A DNA stretch of 43,395 nt, from positions 1-43,395 of the forward strand of contig JBBDMW010000003.1 in the NCBI GenBank assembly GCA_040878005.1, in the 5' to 3' direction. Every line of letters starts with the position of its first letter. Position 1 is the first letter of the stretch. The translations under genes were made by a program, and so were the position numbers. Positions 1 to 7,727 of the stretch are shown piece after piece. The notes beneath the pieces were generated by a model. The model did no database searches. It worked only from the letters and a program-made list of their open reading frames with translations, and was not told the origin of the DNA. The stretch is from JBBDMW01 sp040878005 (GTDB lineage: Bacteria > Chloroflexota > Dehalococcoidia > Lucifugimonadales > Lucifugimonadaceae).

Positions 1-524
1 AAAGTCGATTGGCCTGCACAGGCAGGCAGACCGCAGGAAGCCCGCGCCGCTTCGCGATATGCAGAGCCGTAAGGCAAAGTATGAACCAGCATACGCGCAC
101 GCCCTTTTCCATTTCGTTACCCGCACCACCATGTCGTCTCGACCGGAGCGGAGAGACCCGGTCGGGTGTGGGGCACATGGCCGCAGAGCGGCCACACTCC
201 TCTCCCCTACCACCATGTCGTCTCGCCGCCTTTTTGTCTCGACCGAACACCGAGCCGACAGGCGAGCCTCGAAGAGTCGGGGTACCCGCTAAAGCGGGTC
301 GAGCCAAAGGCGGAGCATAAAAAGGAAACTGAATGAAACGCCATGTGGCGGCGATGCCCAGCGCCCAAACCCGAATAGTCCGCAAGCCGCTCATCGCGAA
401 CGTTGCTGAAATACGTGTCGCCAAAACCCCGCCTCCCCAGGTCTCTCCGCTACGGTCGAGACAACATCACGGTGACGTAACGAGGGGGCAGTCGAGACAA
501 AATTGTGGCCAAGAGACGTGACTT
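1..524. repeat. Non-coding leader region with short repeats and a hairpin
   Basis: No convincing gene is seen. A 17-base perfect direct repeat (ACCACCATGTCGTCTCG) lies at 125-141 and 209-225. The motif GTCTCGACC occurs at 136-144 and 236-244, and its reverse complement (complete or one base short) at 454-462 and 491-498. A hairpin ACCCGCT-AA-AGCGGGT sits at 284-299. Open frames here (9-320, 333-521) have repetitive, low-complexity translations and no family resemblance. The region reads as repeat-bearing intergenic DNA. Confidence 0.55.
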
Positions 525-1268
525 ATGAAGCAGAACAAGTACGACGAGCCAGGATTTTTCGCGAAGTACAGCGAAATGCCGCGATCTGTGGGCGGGCTGG
601 ATGAAGCAGGGGAATGGCCTGCTTTCCGAGAGTTGCTTCCTGACCTGCGCGGCAGGCGCGTTCTAGACCTGGGCTGCGGCTTTGGATGGCATTGCCGGTA
701 TGCCCTTCAGCAGGGTGCCCGGATGGTTACGGGCGCGGATATATCGGAAAAGATGATCGAGCGCGCCAGGGCCACAACGGACGATCCACGAATCGAATAT
801 CGCCTGTCCGCTATTGAAGACATTGGCTTCCCTCCGGATGAATTTGACGTGGTGATAAGCTCACTGGCGCTGCATTATGTTGAGCGTTTCGACCTTGTGT
901 GCCGGGAGGTGCACCGGTGCATGGCAGCCGGAGGCGTATTTGTGCTTTCGGTCGAACATCCACTGTTCACGGCGCGGGCCGCTCAACAGTGGTGTTATGG
1001 ACCGGAGGGCGAGCGGCTCCACTGGCCGGTGGACAATTACCAGCAGGAAGGAGCACGGCACACCCGATGGATGGCGGATGATGTCATCAAGTACCACCGG
1101 ACCGTGGCGACCTACCTCAATACGCTGATTGAGTCAGGCTTCAACATTACGAGGGTTTCCGAGCCTGCGCCGTCTCCTGAGATGTTGAGCAGGCATCCCG
1201 ATTGGATAGATGAAGATCGCCGCCCAATGTTCCTGCTCATGGCAGCGGCCAGGGCCGCGATGCCCTAG
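525..1268 (+). CDS. Class I SAM-dependent methyltransferase
   Basis: A 247-residue soluble protein with the Rossmann fold of class I methyltransferases. Motif I (VLDLGCGFGWH, residues 46-56) binds S-adenosylmethionine, Asp72 in GADIS is the usual acidic ribose ligand, and the FDVVISSLALHYV segment near residues 108-121 is the motif IV/post-IV region. Length and layout fit the Methyltransf_11/25 group of small-molecule methylases; the substrate cannot be read from sequence. The ATG is preceded only by a weak AAGAGA ribosome site. The gene stands alone, converging on the flavoprotein at 1386-2720. Confidence 0.85.
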   Translation: MKQNKYDEPGFFAKYSEMPRSVGGLDEAGEWPAFRELLPDLRGRRVLDLGCGFGWHCRYALQQGARMVTGADISEKMIERARATTDDPRIEYRLSAIEDIGFPPDEFDVVISSLALHYVERFDLVCREVHRCMAAGGVFVLSVEHPLFTARAAQQWCYGPEGERLHWPVDNYQQEGARHTRWMADDVIKYHRTVATYLNTLIESGFNITRVSEPAPSPEMLSRHPDWIDEDRRPMFLLMAAARAAMP

Positions 1269-1385
1269 TACGGCCAAACCAGCGGATGCCGGCAACCGCT
1301 GCTCCAGCGGGCTACAGCCATCCGGAACAATTAGCCGGACTGGACCGCACAGGATTCAGTCACCCCATGCCGCCGGGGCTGCGTT

Positions 1386-2720
1386 TCATACTCGACCCAG
1401 CCGCCGCAGGATGTCCCCGCCCATCAGGTAGGCGCCGGCGTGGAAGCCAATAACTGACAGGCCAGTCCCTTCCGCCAGGTAGCCGGCGGGGTAGAGGCCG
1501 GGGATGTCCACCGATTCAAACGTGGCGGGGTCCACACTCATCTGCATCAATTGGAACCGGTAGCGGTCCCGCATGGGCACAAGGGTGAGCGGCGGGAATC
1601 CAGAGAGCAGCCCGTAGTCGGGGTCGCCGCCAATCTCCACAACCACGTGGTCCACTTCCAGCGTGACCAGGCCTTCCGGTGTATCGATCTCAACTTGGCC
1701 ACCCGGCAGGAACTGCCTGGCGTGCGAACCGTACAAAAGCCCCAGGCGGCCGGAGTCCGACGTCATGATTTCTGCGATGCGCGCGTAATACGGCAGGTTC
1801 TGGCTGTCGTTGATGAGCCGCAGGTGGACGTCCCGCTGCTGGCGCATGGCGTAGGCCACGTGCTTTCCGGCATCATGCAGCTCAGTCGCCGCCCAGTCAG
1901 CAGAGCGGCCGCCACCCACTATCAGCACCCGGTCTCCCGGGAAGCTATCAGGGTGATCGTAGTGGGTGTTGACGTACGGCAGGTCAATGCCGGGAACATC
2001 CAGTTGCCGCAACAGGGAGCGCGGGCCTATGCCGAAGACCAGGCAGTTCGAAGTCCGCACGTGTTTAATGCCGTCCGGCGAAGAGACGCTTTCCACCACA
2101 AACCGGCCCTGCCCGGTGTCTTGCGCCGGGCATATCCTGGTGACGCGTTCGCCACGGCGGATCCGGCTGGACAAACCAAGCCGGTCCGGCAACGCATGGT
2201 AGTACTCGACCAGCGGGTTCTTGTGGATCAGAGCGTCCGGGTCGAGCGGCAACCCTGTCTCATTTGCAAACTGGGCAAGCGGATAAGGCGCCATCTCCAT
2301 CCAGTGCCCGGGCGACAGTGTCAGTTGGTCACGCGGGACGTTGTTCCAAAGGCCTCCCGGCGGGTCAGTGGTCAGCATGAGCCAGTCAGCGCCCTGCCCT
2401 TTCGAGAACTCGAGCGGCAAGTCGCCGGGGGATGAGGCAGCGCCCGACGGGTGGTGCAGCGACCTGAAGAAGTCGATTGGCCTCAGGCCGGTTTCCGCCA
2501 CGGCCCGCATGTCCACCTTTAGCAGGTCATCAACGTGAGCTCGCGCCATATCCTCAACGCCTGGAACCCGGAACGAAAAGGGGACGCCATCGCGAAGGCG
2601 AGGCCGCCAGCCCTCCAGCACAGCGGCAGCCCCCAGTCCGCCGGGACCGCCGCCAACCACCAGTACCTCGTGGTGCTCTGCAGAAGAAATTGTCTCGTCC
2701 CTTCCTGCCGGATCGCTCAA
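1386..2720 (-). CDS. OSGIN-like FAD-dependent oxidoreductase
   Basis: A 444-residue flavoprotein with two dinucleotide-binding sites: GGGPGG at residues 23-28 for FAD, and IVGGGRSADWAA at about 267-278 for NAD(P)H. The spacing, the tract from WLMLTTDPPGGLWNN through the LSPGHWMEM region (about 113-143) and the VEYYHALPDRLGL segment resemble the OSGIN (oxidative stress-induced growth inhibitor) branch of flavin monooxygenase-like proteins. The chemical substrate is unknown. The start is TTG, supported by GAGG eight bases upstream. It diverges from the enolase-superfamily gene at 2934, leaving 213 bases for both promoters. Confidence 0.75.
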   Translation of the reverse strand: MSDPAGRDETISSAEHHEVLVVGGGPGGLGAAAVLEGWRPRLRDGVPFSFRVPGVEDMARAHVDDLLKVDMRAVAETGLRPIDFFRSLHHPSGAASSPGDLPLEFSKGQGADWLMLTTDPPGGLWNNVPRDQLTLSPGHWMEMAPYPLAQFANETGLPLDPDALIHKNPLVEYYHALPDRLGLSSRIRRGERVTRICPAQDTGQGRFVVESVSSPDGIKHVRTSNCLVFGIGPRSLLRQLDVPGIDLPYVNTHYDHPDSFPGDRVLIVGGGRSADWAATELHDAGKHVAYAMRQQRDVHLRLINDSQNLPYYARIAEIMTSDSGRLGLLYGSHARQFLPGGQVEIDTPEGLVTLEVDHVVVEIGGDPDYGLLSGFPPLTLVPMRDRYRFQLMQMSVDPATFESVDIPGLYPAGYLAEGTGLSVIGFHAGAYLMGGDILRRLGRV

Positions 2721-2933
2721 GCGTAAGTCCTCAGTTGCCGGGGCTGTCTCACACCACGGCTCACGGATATTTCAAGTGTCGAATCTACCGCGGGCCGACG
2801 CGGCATCACCCAGCCAGCGCAGACCACCCGGGCGTCTCACGTGGAGTATCCTGACCCGCAATTCCCAGGTGGCGCCGCTGCGCGGCGTCGAGCGGACAGT
2901 CCACGAGAGTATGAACGCAGGAGAGGGTTGCAG

Positions 2934-4103
2934 ATGAGAAAGTCACCAGTGGTCACAAAGATCGAGGTTACCGAGTTCGAGTACACACTGCAAAACGTCG
3001 GGGCCGAGGGAACCATCAGCATCCCGATGTACAAGAAGGGCTCCAGCCTGGACATGAAGAGCCGCGTGGTGAGGATTTTCACCGACGAGGGTGTCACCGG
3101 TGAGTACGTGGGCGGCAGCGGAACAGAACACTCGGCGATCGGAATGTTCGCAGGAGCGGTCATCGGCCGCAGCGCATTTGCCCGCGAGGCGGTCTATAAC
3201 GACGCCAAGCAGGCGCTTCGGCAGCACGCCCGCATGGGAATGTCACAGGTGGACATGGCGCTGTGGGACCTGGCCGGCAAGTGGTTTGATGCGCCGGTCT
3301 ACCAGTTGCTTGGCGAGCAGCGGACCAGTTTCCCAGCGTACGCCAGCACGTACGTTGGCGATGATGAGCCGGACGGCCTGAACAGTCCGGAGGCGTACGC
3401 CGATTTTGCCGAGCAGTGCCTGGAGATGGGATACAAGGCGTTCAAGATCCACCCATGGCAGGATGCGCCCATAGAGAAGCACGTGAAGCTGGTGGAGGCG
3501 GTTGGCGAGCGGGTCGGCGGCAAGATGGACCTCATGCTGGACCCGTTCTGCGCCATCCTGACCTTTGGTGATGCGCTGAAAGTGGGCCGGGCCTGCGACG
3601 CCTACAACTACTACTGGTGGGAGGACCCTTACAAGGATGGCGGCGTTTCTGCCTTTGCCCACCGGAAGCTTCGCGAGCTGGTGAAGACGCCGATTCTCCA
3701 GCTTGAGCATGTACGCGGCCTTGAGCAGCACGTTGATTTCATCGTGGCAGACGGCACGGACTTCGTCCGGATTGACCAGGACTACGATGGCGGCATAACC
3801 GGAGTGATGAAGATCGCTCATGCTGCAGAAGGGTTCGGCCTGGATGTGGAGCCGCACGGCCCCGGACCGAGCAGGCGCCAGTGCATGGCCGCCATGCGGA
3901 ACTCCAACTACTACGAGCTTGGCCTGGTGCACCCGCAGGTTCCCACGTTCGGCTCGCCGGTCTACCTCGACGGGTATTCGGACGAGCTTGATGGCATTGA
4001 TGAGAACGGCCATATTCACGTGCCGGAAGGTCCGGGCATGGGCGTGGCGCTGGACTGGGACTACATCGAAAAGCACCAGACAGGCAAGACGGTCTACGAC
4101 TAG
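2934..4103 (+). CDS. Enolase superfamily (mandelate racemase/muconate lactonizing type) enzyme
   Basis: A 389-residue enzyme with the N-terminal capping domain and C-terminal barrel of the mandelate racemase/muconate lactonizing group. These abstract a proton alpha to a carboxylate using a Mg2+-stabilised enolate. Visible active-site candidates are K171/H173 (FKIHPW), metal ligands D203, E230 (WWEDPY) and E258 (LQLEH), and a D281/H308 dyad (RIDQD and EPHGP). A sugar-acid dehydratase or epimerase is the likely role; the exact acid is not readable. An in-frame ATG at 2841 exists, but ATG 2934 follows GGAGAGGG at a proper distance and begins at the conserved N-terminus. A hairpin terminator follows. 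Confidence 0.85.
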   Translation: MRKSPVVTKIEVTEFEYTLQNVGAEGTISIPMYKKGSSLDMKSRVVRIFTDEGVTGEYVGGSGTEHSAIGMFAGAVIGRSAFAREAVYNDAKQALRQHARMGMSQVDMALWDLAGKWFDAPVYQLLGEQRTSFPAYASTYVGDDEPDGLNSPEAYADFAEQCLEMGYKAFKIHPWQDAPIEKHVKLVEAVGERVGGKMDLMLDPFCAILTFGDALKVGRACDAYNYYWWEDPYKDGGVSAFAHRKLRELVKTPILQLEHVRGLEQHVDFIVADGTDFVRIDQDYDGGITGVMKIAHAAEGFGLDVEPHGPGPSRRQCMAAMRNSNYYELGLVHPQVPTFGSPVYLDGYSDELDGIDENGHIHVPEGPGMGVALDWDYIEKHQTGKTVYD

Positions 4104-4147
4104 CCGGAGCACCGCCCACCGGTGGGCTGGCTGCCGCGGCAGGTTGA

Positions 4148-4174
4148 GCGGCCCGCTACGCGGGCTGCGGTTTT
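4148..4174 (+). terminator. Intrinsic terminator after the enolase-superfamily gene
   Basis: Stem GCGGCCCGC (4148-4156), loop TAC, and GCGGGCTGC (4160-4168) give nine pairs with one G-T wobble, followed by GGTTTT. It lies 45 bases after the stop at 4103. Confidence 0.65.
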
Positions 4175-4186
4175 CGCCGGGGAATA

Positions 4187-4215
4187 TTGACTGGCTGGCA
4201 TTCTGGCTGTACTTT
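4187..4215 (+). promoter_or_regulatory. Putative promoter of the leader ORF and znuA-like gene
   Basis: TTGACT (-35, 4187-4192) and TACTTT (-10, 4210-4215) are separated by 17 bases. A start site near 4222 would leave a leader of about 125 bases containing the 17-codon ORF at 4297. The -35 is good; the -10 matches only the TANNNT pattern. Confidence 0.4.
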
Positions 4216-4296
4216 TAATTTCGCCCACTTTTCAGAGACCCGGTATCACTGCATCCATATTTGATACTTTGTCTCATGTACGAGGTGAGGACGACA

Positions 4297-4350
4297 ATGA
4301 ACATCCAAAGCTACGGCGTGACCAAAACGTCGTTGAGGCGACATAAATGA
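4297..4350 (+). CDS. Putative 17-aa leader peptide coupled to the znuA-like gene
   Basis: A short open frame MNIQSYGVTKTSLRRHK begins with ATG seven bases after a purine-rich GAGGTGAGG ribosome site, a better site than the downstream gene's own. Its TGA stop overlaps the next ATG as ATGA (4347-4350), the classic arrangement for translational coupling or re-initiation. No homology is recognised. It may be a regulatory leader that meters translation of the metal-binding lipoprotein, or simply a helper ORF. Evidence is positional only. Confidence 0.45.
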   Translation: MNIQSYGVTKTSLRRHK

Positions 4351-5594
4351 GACTGCGTGTCAATCGAATCTTGATGCTTGTGATGGTGCTGGCGGTTGCC
4401 GCCTTCTCAATTGCCTGTGCCGAATCTCCGGCGGCCACATCACCCGCTTCCACCGCCACGCCTGCCGCCACGTCCACCGGCACGCCTGCCGGGGCCCCAT
4501 CTCAGACTCCGACAGCCGAACCAGCTACGACAGCCGAACCAACTCCAACAGCCGAACCAGAGCAGAAGCTCCAGGTGGCTACCACCATTTACCCCGTGAC
4601 TTACTTCACGCAGAGGGTCGGGGGCGATCGCATTGATGTCACCGCCCTGATTGCGCCCGGAGTAGAAGCGCATGACTTTGAGCCGACGCCCGGCGACATT
4701 CAGGAAATCCAGGCGGCGGACATCCTGATCTACAACCACCCGGCGTTTGAAGCGTGGGTTGCCGACGCCCTGGAAGCGGTTGGAGGCGATGTCACGGCAG
4801 TACAACTCGCTGATTTGCCCAGCGACGCCGAGGTTGAGCATGACCATAATGACGAACATGACGATGATGAGCATGGCCATGATGATGAGCAAGCCCTCGA
4901 TGACGAGGAGGCTCACGCCGTCGAGCAGGCCCACGATGACGAGGAGGCCCAAGCCGTCGAGCATGGCCACGATGATGAACACGGCGATGACGAACATGGC
5001 CACGACGACGAACACGGCGATGACGAGCATGGCCACGATGACCATGGGACCCTTGACCCGCACGTTTGGCTGGACCCGATCGAAGCCATTGAACAGGTGC
5101 GCCGCATTCGCGATGCGCTGGCCGCGGCAGACCCGGAGGGGGAGGCGGAATACTCAGGCAACGCCGATGCGCTTGTGGCCGATTTGAACAATCTGCACGA
5201 TCAACTGTCTGGCTCGCTGCAAAACTGCACCCACAACACAATCATCGTGTCGCACGAGGCGTACGGCCACATGGCTGAGCGTTACGGGATTGAGCAGGTT
5301 GGCCTGGCAGGAATCCAGCCCGAGTTCGAACCGGGGCCGAGGCGCATTGCAGCGATAGCAGACCAGATCCGCCAGCTGGGGATCAACCACATCCTGGTTG
5401 AACCGATGGGCGGCTCGCAGCTTGCCGAAACGGTGGCTGCGGAGACAGGGGCCTCAATACTGCCCCTCGATCCCCTGGAGTCGCTGACGCCTGACAAGGA
5501 AGCGGCGGGTGAGGACTACTTCTCCGTGATGGAGGACAACATCCAGTCCATGGTGACGGCGCTGGACTGCCAAGGCAGCCAGTCGACGAACTGA
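4347..5594 (+). CDS. ZnuA-type zinc/manganese ABC transporter substrate-binding lipoprotein
   Basis: A 415-residue lipoprotein of the cluster A-I metal-binding family (ZnuA/TroA). A signal peptide with lipobox ends at Cys24 (FSIAC), followed by an Ala/Thr/Pro linker to about residue 75. The binding domain carries likely metal ligands H131 (YNHPAF), H239 (DPHVWLDP) and H303 (SHEAYGH). Between them, residues 162-234 form a long His/Asp/Glu-rich loop, far longer than in most ZnuA proteins, containing an 11-residue tandem repeat. Such loops are thought to collect zinc or sense it. No permease or ATPase gene adjoins it; the next gene is on the other strand, so its partners must lie elsewhere. Confidence 0.88.
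   Translation: MRLRVNRILMLVMVLAVAAFSIACAESPAATSPASTATPAATSTGTPAGAPSQTPTAEPATTAEPTPTAEPEQKLQVATTIYPVTYFTQRVGGDRIDVTALIAPGVEAHDFEPTPGDIQEIQAADILIYNHPAFEAWVADALEAVGGDVTAVQLADLPSDAEVEHDHNDEHDDDEHGHDDEQALDDEEAHAVEQAHDDEEAQAVEHGHDDEHGDDEHGHDDEHGDDEHGHDDHGTLDPHVWLDPIEAIEQVRRIRDALAAADPEGEAEYSGNADALVADLNNLHDQLSGSLQNCTHNTIIVSHEAYGHMAERYGIEQVGLAGIQPEFEPGPRRIAAIADQIRQLGINHILVEPMGGSQLAETVAAETGASILPLDPLESLTPDKEAAGEDYFSVMEDNIQSMVTALDCQGSQSTN
4959..5042 (+). repeat. 33-bp tandem repeat in the His-rich loop
   Basis: Two full 33-base copies (4959-4991, 4992-5024) and a partial third encode repeated EHGHDDEHGDD units. Copies differ mainly at third codon positions, so the peptide rather than the DNA seems conserved. 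Confidence 0.75.
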
Positions 5595-5617
5595 AATCCG
5601 CCAGGGTTGCGTAAATG

Positions 5618-5654
5618 AGAAGAGGGGCCGGCCTGGGGCGGCCCCTCTTCTTTT
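5618..5654 (+). terminator. Strong intrinsic terminator after the znuA-like gene
   Basis: A perfect 12-bp stem, AGAAGAGGGGCC (5618-5629) with GGCCCCTCTTCT (5640-5651), is followed by TTT. It sits between convergent genes and could work for both, though the T-run favours the plus strand. Confidence 0.85.
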
Positions 5655-5675
5655 CAAGCGGCGGTTGCGCCCTGC

Positions 5676-6683
5676 CTAACCGTGGTGAGACCCGTCGTAG
5701 TGGGCGGCCAGGAGGTCTTCGCCCCAGTCGTGGGTGAAGTCGCGCAGGACAGAGTGAATATGGTTCGCGCCGTTCTGCGTATTGTCGTACTCAATGACGA
5801 ACAACGGGCCCTGTATGGCGTAGTAGTGACCCTCGCCGCGCTCTTCCGGTCCCGCCCATGCAAAGGTCAGGCCGTCCAGGCCGTCAGACTCAACACGCTT
5901 CCAGTAGTTGGAGGCCAGGTGATCCTCCGCCCGTTCCACGTAGTGGCGGATGAGGCCCACCAGGATATCCCGCTGTTGGTCGCCCATATCCTGCAGGGCC
6001 AGCCCACGGGGCGCAGCGGAAGGATCAGCGACACGGTAGTTTTTCGTGAGGATGTCATCCGGCGCAACCGGGTCAACAATGGCTATTTTCTTCTGGTCCG
6101 GGCTCAAGGCCGCCAGGAGATCACGCGCCACATCTTCTTCCTCTGCCAGTGTGCGCTTGCCCTTGTGGGGACCGTGCCTGACTTCCGCGGGGTTTGCGCC
6201 GAAGAATAGAGGCAGCACCGACACCTGTTCGCCGTTGACTATTGTGATGTGCAGGCCGATGTGGTGCCCGCCCACGCGCCAGCCCCACGGCTCAACGCTG
6301 CCGGGCGTGCCGAAGACACTGAACCAGTAACGCTCCAGGTCACGGGACCACTGGCTCCTGGCGCCCTGCATCTCCTCCCACTCGCCAAGAATGGTTTCAA
6401 GCTGGATGATCTCCTGGGCCGTCTTTATTCCGCGCCTGCTGTAGGCCGTGTTCATGAGAGAGAAAGCAAGGTCTCGCTGGGCCTGTGACATGTCGCTCAG
6501 CAACAGCCCATTGCGGTCAATGGGCGTGTAAGCCCACTTGTACCGCTCTTCCCCCTCGAATGGAAACGTCGCCTTTTCCCGCTGTTCGGCCGAGAACGAA
6601 TCGAGGAACGTGGCGGCTGCGGCCGACATGACCCGCACCACGTCAGGTGCGTGTGAGGGAGCGGGCGTTGCGTGAGTGGCCAT
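5676..6683 (-). CDS. DUF3500 domain protein
   Basis: A 335-residue protein matching the DUF3500 family across its length. Features include the start of the domain at about residue 20 (FLDSFSAEQREKA), the WGWRVGGHHIGLH block (about 162-174), the FFGANPAEV segment, and a C-terminal block ending with an HIHSVLRDFTHDWG segment. Biochemical function is unknown. Repeated His residues (GGHH, HIH, HYD) suggest a metal site, but this is inference. No signal peptide is obvious. ATG 6683 follows AGGAG at seven bases. It is the last gene of a minus-strand group with an amidohydrolase and NDH-2. Confidence 0.82.
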   Translation of the reverse strand: MATHATPAPSHAPDVVRVMSAAAATFLDSFSAEQREKATFPFEGEERYKWAYTPIDRNGLLLSDMSQAQRDLAFSLMNTAYSRRGIKTAQEIIQLETILGEWEEMQGARSQWSRDLERYWFSVFGTPGSVEPWGWRVGGHHIGLHITIVNGEQVSVLPLFFGANPAEVRHGPHKGKRTLAEEEDVARDLLAALSPDQKKIAIVDPVAPDDILTKNYRVADPSAAPRGLALQDMGDQQRDILVGLIRHYVERAEDHLASNYWKRVESDGLDGLTFAWAGPEERGEGHYYAIQGPLFVIEYDNTQNGANHIHSVLRDFTHDWGEDLLAAHYDGSHHG

Positions 6684-6760
6684 CTTGGAACTCCTGTGGA
6701 CTGCTGTTTATCTGCCCGCTACGGGCTATCGGCAAATCTGACCTGGTCTCTAGGGTAATC

Positions 6761-7591
6761 CTACCGCCATCCGCCAAAAACGGACATTGCCGTGCCGCCA
6801 AGTATCAATTCGAGGTCGGCAGGCGAAATCTTCGGCTGAATGCACTCTGCCAGGTCCCAGCCTCGGGCGTACCCGGCCTGCTCAACGATGAACGGGAAGT
6901 CAGTGCCCCACATGAGGCGGTCCGCTCCATAGACACCGATGAGGCGATGCACCCAGTCGTACATGTCTTCGAAAGGCCACTCCTGCCTGGAGGCACGCGG
7001 GAACTCAGAAAGCTTGACGTGCAGGCGAGGGTGGCGGGCCAACTCTATGAGCCGCTCAAATTCCGGGGCACTCGACTGGTCCCCCGATGGCCGGCAGTGG
7101 CCAAAGTGATCGATGATGGCGGTGGTGTCCGGGTACTCCGAACACAGTGCATCAACCTGGTCAAAGTTCGCCGGATCAATGAGGAAGCCGACAGCGATGC
7201 CAAGGTCGCCAGCCTTCTTGAACAGCGCATCGCCGATCTCGTCGTCCATGTGCCGGCCTTCGGGCCACAGCCTGGGGTTGAGCCTGACTCCGCGGTAGCC
7301 GTTTTTCAGTATCAACTGTTCCAGCAGGGCGGGCGGGTCTTCGTCACGGGGATCAATTAGCGCCATGCCTGTGAAGCGGTCCGGCCAGCGCGCCAGCGTC
7401 TCGTTCACGTACGTGTGATCGAAACCGTGCACGATGGGCTGAACGATGAGCGCGCCGTCCACACCTGATTCGTCCATGAGCCGAAGAAGCAGCTCGGCAT
7501 CAGCAGGGACTTTTGGCTCAGAGCCGGAACGGTACGGGTACCGCGCCGGGTCATCCGCCCAGACGTGGAGATGGGAGTCTATTCGCTTCAA
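6761..7591 (-). CDS. Amidohydrolase family 2 metal-dependent hydrolase
   Basis: A 276-residue TIM-barrel hydrolase of the Amidohydro_2 group, which includes 2-pyrone-4,6-dicarboxylate lactonase, 4-sulfomuconolactone hydrolase and ACMSD-like decarboxylases. Metal ligands are visible as H7 and H9 (DSHLHVW), H162/H165 (DHFGH) and D231 (WGTDFPF). Lactone hydrolysis or decarboxylation of a small acid is likely. The start is TTG, with GAGGG five bases upstream. It lies 77 bases before the DUF3500 gene on the same strand; a small GCCCG-CTA-CGGGC hairpin is in that gap (6714-6726). Confidence 0.85.
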   Translation of the reverse strand: MKRIDSHLHVWADDPARYPYRSGSEPKVPADAELLLRLMDESGVDGALIVQPIVHGFDHTYVNETLARWPDRFTGMALIDPRDEDPPALLEQLILKNGYRGVRLNPRLWPEGRHMDDEIGDALFKKAGDLGIAVGFLIDPANFDQVDALCSEYPDTTAIIDHFGHCRPSGDQSSAPEFERLIELARHPRLHVKLSEFPRASRQEWPFEDMYDWVHRLIGVYGADRLMWGTDFPFIVEQAGYARGWDLAECIQPKISPADLELILGGTAMSVFGGWR

Positions 7592-7727
7592 TGCAGCCCT
7601 CTACCTCAGCCGATTTGGTGGTCACGCGGCAACGCTGCATGACGTGCCGGAGATGGTACCTGCCAGGCGGTCCCGTGTCGTGCTGGTGTTGCCAGCCAGG
7701 CTGATCGTGGCTGCGGCCTGGAAACAC

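Noticed and set aside
9..521. Open frames of 103, 77 and 62 codons before the methyltransferase
   Set aside because: They run through short repeats and a hairpin, have Arg/Pro/Ser-rich composition and no family pattern. The 333-521 frame has a fair ribosome site and ends three bases before the methyltransferase, but its content is not protein-like.
1551..2435. 294-codon frame on the plus strand
   Set aside because: It lies entirely antisense to the flavoprotein, whose motifs are clear. Long antisense frames are expected in GC-rich DNA.
3243..4112. 289-codon frame on the minus strand
   Set aside because: Antisense shadow of the enolase-superfamily gene, without domain motifs.
4959..5042. CRISPR-like repeats
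   Set aside because: Contiguous 33-base units without spacers that encode His/Asp peptide repeats in frame.
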